This document shows, piece after piece, positions 45,201 to 53,634 of a stretch of 64,000 nt of DNA (its first letter is position 1; the number at the start of each line of letters is the position of its first letter). Position numbers and translations under genes: made by a program. The DNA is from Saxidomus purpurata (Eukaryota > Mollusca > Bivalvia > Venerida > Veneridae), in the NCBI GenBank assembly GCA_022818135.1, contig JAFMSR010000019.1, positions 31,666,879 to 31,730,878 of the forward strand, written 5' to 3'. A model generated the notes under the pieces. That model did not search any database. It was not told the origin of the DNA and worked only from the letters and a program-made list of their open reading frames with translations.

Positions 45201-48200
45201 AGAAATGGACGATTCTTATGCTGACACAAGAAGGTTTAACAGGTAAATCAATTAATAAATTTTGATATATAGATGCATGTGCATTTAAACGGATACAGCA
45301 AACATCGTATATAACGAACAATTTCCCATGGTCCCGAGGAGTTCGTTATAACCGAGTTTTACTTATTTTATAGTAAAGTGACAAATATCCGATAACTGCT
45401 ATACAATGTAAATATCAGGCTAAACCTGATCATGAGCAGTGTCTGTTTGAAATCCTTACAGTGTGAAAATATATCATAAGCGAAATTAGTTACCCAGTTA
45501 TTTCGATTCAAAACGTAGGATTATGACAGCCAGTTCAATAGCGGCGGAAAAAACGTCGACGTAATTATGCGCAAATTCGACGTCGAAAATGATTTGCAGT
45601 GCCGCTGTTCTAAATGCCGTGGTACGTAACTGATACTGTTTACGTTTAAAGGATTGGGAAAAGATGCAGATTACCATCTATGAATTTTAATGAGATTTGA
45701 GAACAAGCGAAAATCGACCCTTAACGGGCCGAGCCCTTTTATCAAAGTGCATTCTTTGTCAGTCATAGTTTAATATTTGACGTTAATATTCATCGGGTTT
45801 TTTTTCTTATTCGTGTGCTATAAATATCAACTGATGCGTAATTTGTTTATCTTAATATTCAGTGTTGTAAACATCAGGAATTATGCAAAAACTGTGCCTG
45901 AATCCGGTTTGCAACCCATGAAAGCGCCTGTAACATTTAAACATAAAATCATAAGGAACATTTTAACGCTGCACTGCATGTACATAGATGTATAAATAGT
46001 TAGAATAAAACATAAGAAAATAAGTAAGATGAAATACTGAACTAGCTTAATTCTTAAAAATCTAAACTGATAGCAAAGCCCTGAATGTAACTCACGCAAG
46101 CGAACATGATTGTGGTCTAGAACCTTAGAATCTAGAATCTTGATATCATATATATGCCTAATTTTATCAAATCTATAGACTCCCATGCATACTGGTACCT
46201 TACAAAATTTGAAAATCAAGGGAGTTTTGTTTTACCTGACTGCAATACCCTGTCAGTTGTATCCAAAGATTATGATTATTTAGCCAAATTGTGTAAAATG
46301 CCAGTAGTCAAAAAATAGATATACGAGATTGCAGACCAGACACGCGTTGCCAGCGTACATCGGTTCTCGAACCACTTTGCCTCATGGTGCATTTATTAGG
46401 TGTAATAAATCATTTACTTGTAAAAAGACGGCCAATTGTTTAATGTTTCGAGATAGATTCCAACCCAGTGGCCGTTGTAATTATGTATGAGAATTATTTT
46501 GCAAACGGCACATGAAACTATATGTTTAACAGTGAAATCCACGGTTCAAGAGATTTATTGTGCACTTGGCGCGTAAAACCCTAGATTAAAGTCTTAAACA
46601 CCACTTTAAAGTATTAATATATGTTATCATCGTTTTAACGGGTAAAGTTTTAAAAGGTCCACTTTAAACCGTGGTTTTTGCTCATAGGATTGGTTGTATC
46701 TTAAAGAATGGGTTTAACAGACTTTAAACTGCGGTTTAAAGGGACATACCCTATAACTGATGTCAAACTAAATAACCCCAAAACATAAATAATAAAATCT
46801 TTGGAAGTATTGTAACTTAACCTAAAAGTTTCACCTTTGCACTCCAGTCATTATCGATAAAATCAGCGGTTTAAAATATGCTGCTAAACCGTTCAATAAT
46901 CTATGTAGAGTTGTTGTTATACAATTAATGGGTGGATGCGATTTATTACAGAAGGCCTCTACATTTATAAATTGTGGTAAAATGAGGCATTTTTCTCCAT
47001 AGGTTCTTCTTTGAAATTGTATTTATTTATTTTTGAAATCACCAAATATTGTCATATTTGCTGCTAAAGTCACCAAATATTATCATATTTTCTTTTGAAA
47101 TTACCAAATATTATCATATTATCTTACCTGGCTCTCCACAGCCTTGTGAATTACAAAGGCTCCCAGATTCACAACATTCTATGCAGCTTTTGGTTAAAGA
47201 TGGATTTAGCTCGACAGTTGCATTACTGCAAACCTGAATACACGATATGTCAAAATAACATTTATAAAACAAATTTGAAATACAATACTACAGTCTTATA
47301 GGCAAACTTCATAAAAGGTAATACAAGCATAATTTAGCTTATCTTTCCATTCATTCCTACTAAAAACTGAAGAGCACACAAAACGATGCAAAATAGTAGA
47401 AAGCATTATTTTGTCTTTCAATATGTTTGTATGTGAAATATTCAGAAAGTTGTAAAACCTTCTCCACTTTGGTTAAGTAATATCATCTCATATATGTATC
47501 TACACTGCTATTATTTGGTGTTCGCCATATAATCTGTATATGTGTGCCTCTGTGGCTTTTTAGCCTAATGGTTTTGCTTGAAATCAAACTTTGAAACTTT
47601 GAAATTTTATCTTTTTTTGTATTAGGCTAACCTACATAAACATTTATTTGATACTTCGCAAACATAAATGGACAAAGATTTAAATATAAATTAAAAGTGT
47701 TGTCAGAAATAAAATATATGTCTTAAAAACAAATTACAATATATAAAAAATACCTGTTTTGAAAAGCAACCAAGATTAAAGACATGCTCTCCAAACTCAT
47801 TGAGTACTTTTTCAACACCACAAAACTGCGAAGAATTTGTAATAACACGTTATATGTGAACATAGATTAGTGTAAAGCAACCCTATTCTTTATTCAATTC
47901 GAATCATTTTTGTGCAAATATTTACCAAAATCATTCCAACAGTCGGGGAAAATCTCAATCTGAAAATCGCTTAAAACGGAAATGGCCGAGCCATGTTCAG
48001 ATTTCTTTTAAAATTTCGAACGAGGGAAAAGGGAAACGAAGACCTATTTGGAAGTAGTTGTTTCTGACAGAATATATGAGGTTAAACATGTAATAAGCAT
48101 AATACACCTCTAATAGCGTAAATATCCGAAGCGTTATCGAGTAAAAGTACGAGTTACCAACCCTGTATTGCGAGTAAAGTGGATGTGCTGCGCTAAAGTC

Positions 48201-50941
48201 TGTAAGAAATTGTTTATTTTTTAACTGTCTGACATAGTTTTTCGATCGATATACCACTAGAAAGCATATTTTCCAAGTATATATATATAATATACTGTAT
48301 GCTATATTTTCCCTGTGATGCAAAAGTGAAACCGGTTGGCAAATACAAATAGAAAACTCATATAGTGTCATTATTGTCATATTATTTATATAATATCCTA
48401 TATTTCATACCACTTCGTACATTGAAATAACTGTTAAACGTGACAATATACCGGGAATTTTACAGTGCATGTTATGTACATGTATACAGATAAGTCGTTA
48501 GTATTGTTTATTCGCTAAAAGTTGATAAAAACCAGGAGGAGAAAGGCGCTTTCTGGAAGTATTTAGTCGTGTATTAAATTGCGTGAGGTTAGCCTTAGAC
48601 ATGATACGTTAGGAAAAGACGTGTGGTTTAAATTATATCGCAGGACACACTATATGAACTATTTCAAGTATTGTTATAGTTTATCAGAATGATTTCTTAT
48701 GCCAAAGCATTTTCAGCTTCATAGACTCGGTAATTGAACAGGTGTATGTTTACATCGCTCAAATAATTCACAATGATTTAAAATGTGCATCTAGCTTTAA
48801 TATATATAATACTCACTTCCAATTCGAAACAGTCTACAACCTTGTTACAGTATCGTGGCTGCGGTACACCATCGCACTTAAGACATGTAAGTCCATCAAC
48901 TTGTGTTTTAAAAGAAGTAAAATGAACTACATTCAGCAGGTAGCATTAAAACATTAAGTTTATCATTTTCATTGGACATATGCTTAATTTTGTATATTTA
49001 ATTTGATATCATTTTCTTGATACGTTTTGAGTTATTTCGAACGGAAAATACAAATGCCACGTACATGTAGTTAATCAGAAGATTGTAACGTTTTCATGCT
49101 CGTGTCTATGCTGAGGTACTTATACCAAACAACGGAATTTTGACTTTAAAGCTGCTCGCTGTCAGATTTTGGTGAACAAATAGATCCTTCAACTTCTCCG
49201 AAAATAACATATTTTAGAACAAAAAGTCAAATTACAAAGTTCAAGTATAAATTCCTGTAAAGTATAGCTGTTTTTAAATAATACGCTACAAAATTATAAA
49301 GGGTAAAAGACACATTTGAAAATCCCAGTATAACCATATAGCGTAGCGATGGCGTTAAACCAAACTCTCCAACAATTTCAAAAGATTTCTGCAAATTGCT
49401 ACTGTGGTGCTGTGGTGTTGATTCTAGCAAGGCCTAAAAAAAAATTTTTTTCAGGTTTCATGCCACCTAAAAATAGGGTAGGTAGGTAGGGATTTTTTTT
49501 TTATTCTCAAAAAAAAACAACAAATTCAACATAGAATTTAATGAATTTATGCTAAAAAATATTAACACTCAAAAAATGTTCAAGGGTCGGGGCAAAAAAA
49601 TAGGGTAGGTCGGGAAACCTGAAACTATCATATTTTTTTACGCCTAATTACTTTTACATTTTATTTTTTATTTATATCATTGCAGAGAAATATATTTTTT
49701 ACCAGAAACTGTGCGCGAACAGCTTTAAATAAACTCCTAAAACTTTTCTGATTTTGTTTTTGTCCAAATAAGTTAACATGGCTCTTATCATTATGTTGAA
49801 GTCTGAAATGAATATTTAACTATCTACCTACCCTTCTTGCTGAACATCAGTGACAAAACAATAGTAATGGCTGTAATTCGTATAGCTGAAAAGAAAGTAA
49901 GTAATATTTTGACTGAACTGGCAAAGATTGTTAGACGAGTCTCAATGACGTTTACACTTTCCTATATGTATATAGCGCAAAACTTTTCCCTTCCGTAGAA
50001 TTTCTTCAGACTTGGTGGGGCTCGTTTTGGGGAGGCTGCGTTTTTGGTATGTGGCATTCCCTGTTTGATATTATTTTTGTTTTTTTGGTATTTTGACTGA
50101 AAATTAAGTTTGAAATAGAAATCTGAAGGAAAAATCATAGGTCACCGGTCTTGATTTTGAATTATCTGCCCTTGAAAATCAGAAAATATATCAAAAGGCT
50201 GTGTTCAGAGCAGATAATTCCAAATTAAAGCCCGGTGACCTACGATTAAAGGCAAATCTAGACGACTAAAGAATATTTAACAATATAACCTCATTTCCCT
50301 GCTATAAAGAGCCGGTATGCATTTCTTAGTTTGAACATCAACTTTTGTGTAGTATTGAACTGGAGAACTTGAAATGATTGTCAGGATTGAATGATTTGTG
50401 TGTATGTTAACTAAGAAATACATGATTATTTTTTAGTTGTTTTAACTTTCTAATGGTAATACAGGCACAGTGATATAGGCGTCTCTTCACAGATCTAAAT
50501 AAAACGCTTAATTGTTACTCGAAGTCTAGAAATAATTAATATCAAAATTATTCAATATAGATAAAAAAAACACCCGTGTGAAACTATTCTCTTAATATTT
50601 TATCCACGAAACGACAAAATTTGTCTGACATATTTATGTGCCCTAAATGGTAAAATACAATGTTCTGTCATTTGTATTCGTTTAAAGGTTATACTTGGGG
50701 AATTTTCTTATGAGACTTATTAAAAGTAGAACAGTTTGATTTTAGAGAAAAAGTTTAACCATACTGCAATATTATATATTTGTTAGATATAAACATCTTT
50801 TAAAATAGTATAAAAATTAATTGTACATGTATGATAATAATATGATTTATATATCTTATAAATTCTTACAGCAGTCCAGCAACATGTATTAGGATAAGCA
50901 GATAATAATGGGTCAAATTATAAATAGTTCTCACCTCTCAT
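31418..50941 (-). CDS. Secreted Ly6(x2)-EGF(x5)-fibrinogen-domain protein, 14 exons
   Basis: Assembled on the minus strand from coding exons 50935-50941, 49832-49885, 48817-48899, 47754-47825, 47128-47233, 43536-43630, 42700-42768, 42197-42347, 41306-41734, 40596-40712, 39111-39241, 36349-36445, 35815-35976 and 31418-31653. Every junction is AG/GT, phases match, and the sum is 1809 nt (602 aa plus stop). Order: signal peptide, two Ly6/uPAR domains, four EGF repeats, one calcium-binding-type EGF, FReD. Modules are flanked by phase-1 introns, the signature of exon shuffling. No transmembrane segment, so secreted or matrix-bound. FReDs bind acetylated or sugar ligands in several animals, and Ly6 folds mediate protein contacts; a recognition role is inferred only. 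FReD, EGF and Ly6 calls are strong; the first two exons are weaker. Confidence 0.8.
31780..32700 (+). pseudogene. LINE ORF2 C-terminal fragment in FReD intron
   Basis: Two overlapping frames: [21 protein letters not shown]...[13 protein letters not shown] (to 32143), then after a one-base shift [13 protein letters not shown]...[18 protein letters not shown] and a CFIC...HFLLEC knuckle (CX2CX7HX4C), stop near 32560. Homologous to the fragment at 28655-29218. Inserted antisense to the host gene, between FReD exons 13 and 14. Confidence 0.65.
33630..33705 (-). repeat. tRNA-like SINE or tRNA relic
   Basis: Read on the minus strand it has AGTTGGTAAGCTG (A-box-like) and GAGTTCAAATCCCGG (B box) with tRNA-like spacing. 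The acceptor stem does not pair convincingly, so a functional tRNA is not claimed. Confidence 0.45.
33833..34633. mobile_element. Double-hairpin MITE-like element, second copy
   Basis: Repeats the 7.5-kb structure (hairpins 33833-33968 and 34039-34155) and continues farther right to 34605-34633, where ATATTGTAAAGTTGAATAAT is the complement of sequence at 33970-33995. The part near 34245-34380 reappears inverted at about 62290-62440, so this is a composite or longer family member. No coding frame. Confidence 0.6.
35612..35808 (+). repeat. tRNA-derived SINE, full-length-looking, next to a splice donor
   Basis: Head with AGGTTAAGGTATCTGCC and B box GGGTTCGAGCCCC, body TCATATGACACCAGTACTG ... 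AAGCGGACTCGAGAG, tail CTTCATAATCGAACTTAAAT followed by an AT-rich end. Same family at 39280-39446, 55198-55341, 63850-64000 and tail-only at 42893-42950. Its end lies only a few bases from the donor of FReD exon 35815-35976 (read on the other strand). Confidence 0.8.
36572..36900. mobile_element. TTAA-type MITE relative
   Basis: Left end TTAA-AGCTATATAAACAT, right end GCGAGCAGCTTAAA, with the inner phrase AAAGCGTTTCAAACGCTTTTGAAAT shared with the copy at 61319-61661 (where it is AAAAGCGTTTGCAACGC). Diverged; ends partly lost. Confidence 0.5.
37320..37815 (+). repeat. SINE-like dispersed unit
   Basis: Includes a B box GGGTTCGAATCCTGG near 37623 and a downstream GC-richer block (GCAATACGCCGGGCATGTAA, CTAGGGTCTGGTACCCGAA) of the kind seen in mollusc dispersed repeats. 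The long frames on both strands at 37364-37688 are not genes. Confidence 0.45.
38120..38245. repeat. Inverted-repeat (hairpin) element
   Basis: TATTTTATCGTTGAATAAAA on the left is the approximate complement of TTCAACGATAAAATAAAA on the right, with CAGTCAGT/ATTACTG pairing farther in. Typical of a very short MITE. Confidence 0.5.
38682..38868. mobile_element. Pogo/mariner-like MITE
   Basis: CAGTAAACCTGGTTTATAA at one end and GCGGAGTTTACTG at the other, each flanked by TA. About 187 bp, no coding. CAGT...ATAACG-type ends with TA duplication are the signature of pogo/Tigger-like Tc1/mariner MITEs. Confidence 0.65.
39280..39446 (+). repeat. tRNA-derived SINE, second copy
   Basis: Shares TTGCGGGTTCGAGCCCCACC, TCATATGACACCAGTACTG, GAAGCGGACTCGAGAGT and the tail TCGAGCTTAAATAAATAAGT with the 35.6-kb copy; the first third of the tRNA head is missing. 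Lies in the intron just upstream of FReD exon 39111-39241. Confidence 0.75.
40018..40184. mobile_element. Pogo/mariner-like MITE
   Basis: CAGTAAACTCCGTATATAACG at the left pairs with GTTATAAGCGGAGTTAACTG at the right; left flank TA, right flank TTA. Same family as 38682-38868 and 40795-40982. Confidence 0.65.
40596..40712 (-). CDS. Calcium-binding-type EGF exon
   Basis: A 117-bp exon, phase 1-1, encodes [36 protein letters not shown]. The D-x-D-D-C start plus a later aromatic YTC matches the cbEGF consensus, including the Asn position (VNNYTC) where beta-hydroxylation occurs in some proteins. It links the EGF array to the fibrinogen domain. Confidence 0.85.
40795..40982. mobile_element. Pogo/mariner-like MITE
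   Basis: CAGTAAACTCCGTGTATAACG and GTTATATACGGAGGTTACTG, flanked by TA on both sides. Lies between the EGF-array exon and the cbEGF exon. Confidence 0.7.
41306..41734 (-). CDS. Exon with four tandem EGF-like repeats
   Basis: One 429-bp exon, phase 1 at both ends, encodes four EGF modules of about 38 residues: HC..[29 protein letters not shown] three times almost unchanged, then a diverged fourth ([25 protein letters not shown]). Cys pattern C-x4-C-x4-C-x8-C-x-C-x8-C. The first three are nearly identical at DNA level (114-bp period), which suggests recent duplication or gene conversion. They lack the acidic calcium-binding signature and probably act as a spacer. Confidence 0.9.
42197..43630 (-). 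CDS. Ly6/uPAR domain 2 (three exons)
   Basis: Exons 43630-43536, 42768-42700 and 42347-42197 encode [20 protein letters not shown], then [19 protein letters not shown], then [10 protein letters not shown]...[12 protein letters not shown]. The first five Cys have the same spacing as domain 1, and the intron phases (1-0-0-1) are identical, so the two domains arose by tandem duplication of a three-exon unit. In exon 42700-42768 another frame also looks Cys-rich, but only the chosen frame keeps phase with both neighbours. Confidence 0.75.
42441..42590. repeat. Minisatellite, three units of about 48-49 bp
   Basis: Three copies of ATCAATTAAATAGAAGTACA (at 42444, 42492 and 42541), each followed by ACATATATGTACTCAAACA and a T run. 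Lies in the intron inside Ly6 domain 2. Confidence 0.9.
42893..42950 (+). repeat. SINE tail with (AAACT)n
   Basis: CTTCACGATCGAGCTAAAAT matches the 3' end of the tRNA-derived SINE family and is followed by repeated ACTAA units. The tRNA head is absent: 5'-truncated copy. Confidence 0.65.
43252..43330. repeat. Short inverted repeat (AAACCACAGTTTAAAGT type)
   Basis: ACCACAGTTTAAAGTG and ACTTTAAACTGTGGT face each other about 40 bases apart. Related arms (ACTTTAAACCGTGGT, ACTTTAAACTGCGGTTTAAAG) recur at about 46660-46740. Likely a tiny MITE or recombination relic. Confidence 0.5.
43631..47127. other. Intron between the two Ly6 modules
   Basis: Includes a partial pogo-like MITE (45295-45362: CAGCAAACATCGTATATAACG ... 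CGTTATAACCGAG) and a TTAA-type MITE (about 46740-47035). A short + frame at 44771-44998 has no recognisable family. No additional Ly6 exon found. Confidence 0.5.
46740..47035. mobile_element. TTAA-type MITE, second family
   Basis: Starts TTAA-AGGGACATACCC and shares with 59422-59790 the ordered phrases GATGTCAAACTAAATA, ATAAATAATA, TTACTTAACCTAAAAG, CAGTCATTATCGATAAAATCAGC, TTACAGAAGGCCTCT and TGAGGCATTTT. The right end is unclear. Confidence 0.6.
47128..48899 (-). CDS. Ly6/uPAR domain 1 (three exons)
   Basis: Exons 48899-48817, 47825-47754 and 47233-47128 encode [15 protein letters not shown], then FCGV...[11 protein letters not shown], then VCSNATVEL...[13 protein letters not shown]. The spacing C-x2-C-x8-C-x5-C-x5-C...GC-x5-C...CC-x5-CN is the three-finger Ly6/uPAR pattern with its closing CC..LCN. 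Introns between the three are phase 0; the module is bounded by phase 1. One NAT glycosylation sequon sits in finger 3. Confidence 0.75.
49150..49724. mobile_element. TTAA-flanked MITE with a nested MITE
   Basis: AGCTGCTCGCTGTCAGATTT at the left and GTGCGCGAACAGCT at the right, each adjacent to TTAA (49146-49149; 49725-49728). Its body is interrupted at about 49433-49649 by a second inverted-repeat unit whose ends read AGGCCTAAAAAA..TCAGGTTTC and GAAACCTGA..TTTTTACGCCT. Lies in the intron between the signal exon and Ly6 domain 1. Confidence 0.65.
49832..50941 (-). CDS. Start codon and signal-peptide exons of the Ly6-EGF-FReD gene
   Basis: ATGAGAG at 50941-50935 is followed by a GTGAGA donor; the next exon (49885-49832) follows a TTCTTTTCAG acceptor and ends before GTAGGT. 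Joined they read [18 protein letters not shown] then KK, a short basic head, hydrophobic core and small residues, i.e. a signal peptide. The phase-1 end joins the first Ly6 exon as V-DGLTC. The seven-base coding exon is short, so its choice rests on phase agreement and the plausible peptide. The intron between them holds a CA-core retroposon and a hairpin element. Confidence 0.55.
50017..50085 (+). mobile_element. CA-core retroposon tail, truncated copy
   Basis: Constant 3' block only (GGGGCTCGTTTTGGGGAGG ... TATTATTTTTGTTTTT), without the GT core. It is the shortest-but-one copy in the window and again stops sharply at the 5' side. Confidence 0.75.
50134..50247. repeat. Hairpin element
   Basis: TCATAGGTCACCGGTCTTGA and the complement of the right arm (AAAGCCCGGTGACCTACGA) pair over about 40 bases, also including GAATTATCTGC/GCAGATAATTC. 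Loop about 30 bases. Confidence 0.65.
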
Positions 50942-51182
50942 CGTTTCAGCGGTTTGGCGTTCATTAAGACCTTTAATGATATCACAGTGTGTAATACTAT
51001 GTTGCTAGAACTTTAAACGATGGTCTTTATCATTAGTTTACAACGAGATAAATTTATCTGTGTTTGTATTTACTTCAACTATCTCAATGAATGTTAGTAT
51101 ATTGTCACTGGAGTTGGTTTAAACTTGAGTCAGAAGCAAAGTTTTTTTTCTTTTGCCAGTGTAGTTGTATGTAGCAAGTGTA

Positions 51183-51272
51183 TGGATGGATGGATGGATG
51201 GATGGATGGATGTATGTATGTATGTATGTAGTATATTAGTATGTAGTAGTATGTATGTATGTATGTATGTAT
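51183..51272. repeat. (GGAT)n/(GTAT)n microsatellite
   Basis: About seven GGAT units followed by two runs of GTAT units separated by GTAGTATATTAGTATGTAGTA. Confidence 0.95.
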
Positions 51273-51284
51273 TGTTGGTACCGG

Positions 51285-51545
51285 ATAATCCATATGACCA
51301 ACACCCCCGGAAGAGTTATAGTTACTTTAGGTTTCGGGGGATTGTGAAAGATACAAAACGCGTCCCGTTCCAGAGACAACCCAGATTTTTTAACAACTCC
51401 CGTTTTTTAACGCACCGATACATCAGACCTCGGCTATCGGTCTCATTCGAAAGACCATTAGCTATGTTAGTGATGGAGCGGGGGATCGAACTTGCTATCT
51501 CTGGATTACACGTCTTGTGCGTCTTATCCGCTCCTCGATAAATAT
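51285..51545 (-). repeat. tRNA-derived SINE-like sequence
   Basis: On the minus strand the head reads GAGGAGCGGATAAGACGCAC ... then a B box AAGTTCGATCCCCCG, in tRNA-like order, followed by about 200 bases of GC-richer body. The + strand open frame through it (51125-51541) is an artefact of the microsatellite plus SINE. Confidence 0.55.
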
Positions 51546-52682
51546 ATATTCTGCATCCAAGATATATACTTCAAACATGTAGGATGTGCACAGTCAGTAG
51601 TCGGTTGTTAACCAATCATATTGTTTAAATTCAATGCTTTAAAACAATAACATTGCTTTCGAATGTATTCACATTTAAAAACAAATTGTGACAAAAGAGT
51701 ATTGTTTAAAACATAGCGCAGTGACACTGGGTTGATTCTTATCAATATTTGTTGACTTAAGTGCAAGTGTTTATATAGAACTTATTTTCTATGCGCGAAG
51801 TATGCCGGTCTGGTATTACTACAGTAATTTACCATACAAGTAACATACAAACAACAACACGTTAATGATTTTATTTAAGTGAGGTGAGCATATTTCTCAT
51901 CATAAACACTATAGACAAATATTCACATATAGTACCCGGTCCGATGGACCTGTATGGCACCCTACTGTGTGACCCTAGGATACATAAAATGTTTCATTAC
52001 AACCAGTACTATTCCTGATTACTTTAACAAAGTATATTTGATGTAAAAAAAATATTTAGAGCAATTGTAAACATTAAATTGTCTTCAGAATTACAGTGGT
52101 GTGTCATCAAGGACATTTAAAATCAGTTTATTAAGGCAGGCAAGTATCTAATGGTTTACAATGAAAAGTGCCAGTATCACAAGAATATGATCCGCAATCC
52201 GGATTAGTTCTCGTCACAAACCGATCATAATCGTGCTTCGATATTCTGGATCACATTACAATATTTATATCCACATTTCTTTATATTGCAGTTTATTACT
52301 GTCAAACCGTGAAAATCGGTCATTAATATAATCAAATGTACATGATTAAGCAGAGTGATAGCGAGCAGCAGCAATAAGTTTGTTTATTCCTGTAATTTGA
52401 ACCTATCACCGGCTTAAAAATGTCCTAACTTACAAATATTTTTTGTATTGAGATATACAGATAGTAAGGGCGAAGATTATCTCTGTTTACTGGAAAAATA
52501 AGTGAAACAGTTATTTTCATATAGCAAATATTGTACATAGCAGACTCTTGAGTAAAATAAGTTTGCTAAGCTTTTCTAAATAATCTTTATGGTGTCTAAT
52601 GTCTGTTACCGCACTCCGTAGAGTAAACGTTATACGGAACATGGGACTTGCAAAGGTAAGTCCTTACGAGCTTACTCTCTGG

Positions 52683-53634
52683 TCATTGACTTTCCGTAAC
52701 GCTAAACCTGTATTTCAGGTAATCCATGCAAGTGATTGGCTCATATTTATTAGACCCATCAAGGCATTCGATGACGTAGTCATCATCTGGATTAACGAAG
52801 AAAACGACAGATTGCCGGAGCTTCTGGAACTCTTTGTCCGGTATGACCACCCTGTGTTTTGTTGCAAGAAGAGTGTCGGCCGTCCATCTCTGCATCAGAT
52901 CGCCTATATTTACAACAATAGTGCCTGGTATGGGAGTAACCGGAACAAATCCTTTGTCGGGAATTTCTACCTCGAGACCCCCGGAGTCATCTTGAAATAC
53001 CAAGGATATTGTGCCATAATCGGAATGTTCTCCGAGACGGATCTGACCTGGTTTTAACTTAGAATCCTGCGTAATCTGTGGATAGTACAAACTTCGTAAA
53101 TTCGTTGGATTGCCTTTTTGGCCAACACATTTATGTGCGTCTCTCATAAAGCGCTCTCCGAGGCCAAGACCAAAGGACAGTGCGTCGCACACCCGGTGTG
53201 CCAGTTCAGCAAATCTTGAAAATACTTCATGACTTGCCTGCTGAAAATCGACCGTCGGCCAGTCGTCGGGATCATCTGCTGGGTGAAAATTGAAAGCTTC
53301 TTTTAGATCTCCTGGCCGTGACGGGTTTAACTTTTCTCTTTCGACTGCAACCCAACCAAAAACCTTTTCCGGGTGCCGGGAATACCTTGCTTTTTCTTCT
53401 ACTGATTGTTCAAAAAATGCCTGTGATACGGCAAAGTAGTTGTCTATCAAACTCTGATCGAATCCATGGTTCTTCAAATAACAGAAGCCGACTTCACTGA
53501 AGGCATTTCTTATAAGACTACCAACTTTTTTAAGTGCTTCTCCGTCAGTGTTTTTGCTCTTGCGATGCAGCCCAAGCTCGTCAAAATCTATAATGGGTAT
53601 TGGCGACTCACTGCCCTCCATCTTATTTGATAAT
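52683..53634 (-). CDS. 2-oxoglutarate/Fe(II)-dependent oxygenase (isopenicillin-N-synthase-like)
   Basis: Intact 312-aa uninterrupted frame (ATG 53621, stop 52683-52685). N-terminal DIOX_N-type region (PIIDFDELG at 9-17, FSEVGFCYLKNHG at 41-53, LKEAFNF at 106-112) and C-terminal double-stranded beta-helix with iron ligands H199, D201 (GEHSDYG) and H256 (TKHRVV), plus R269-x-S271 (RQS) for 2-oxoglutarate. All catalytic residues are present, so an active soluble oxygenase is expected; the substrate is unknown. Related to the UPF0676/IPNS-like group found in fungi, bacteria and invertebrates. A TTTTTACAG acceptor at 53635 just upstream of the ATG implies a spliced 5' leader. The gene is GC-richer than its surroundings and intronless in the coding part, suggesting a retrocopy or old transfer. 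Confidence 0.9.

Larger units (their letters stand above)
50942..52682. other. Intergenic between FReD gene start and oxygenase gene end
   Basis: The promoter and 5' leader of the Ly6-EGF-FReD gene should lie just right of 50941, but no clear TATA box was found. Contains a tetranucleotide microsatellite (51183-51272) and a tRNA-like SINE (51285-51545). The rest, to 52682, is AT-rich without exons. Confidence 0.45.

Noticed and set aside
51125..51541. + strand frame of 138 codons
   Set aside because: Starts in a microsatellite and runs through a SINE-like body.
52599..53057. + strand frame antisense to the oxygenase
   Set aside because: Shadow of a well-supported minus-strand coding region.
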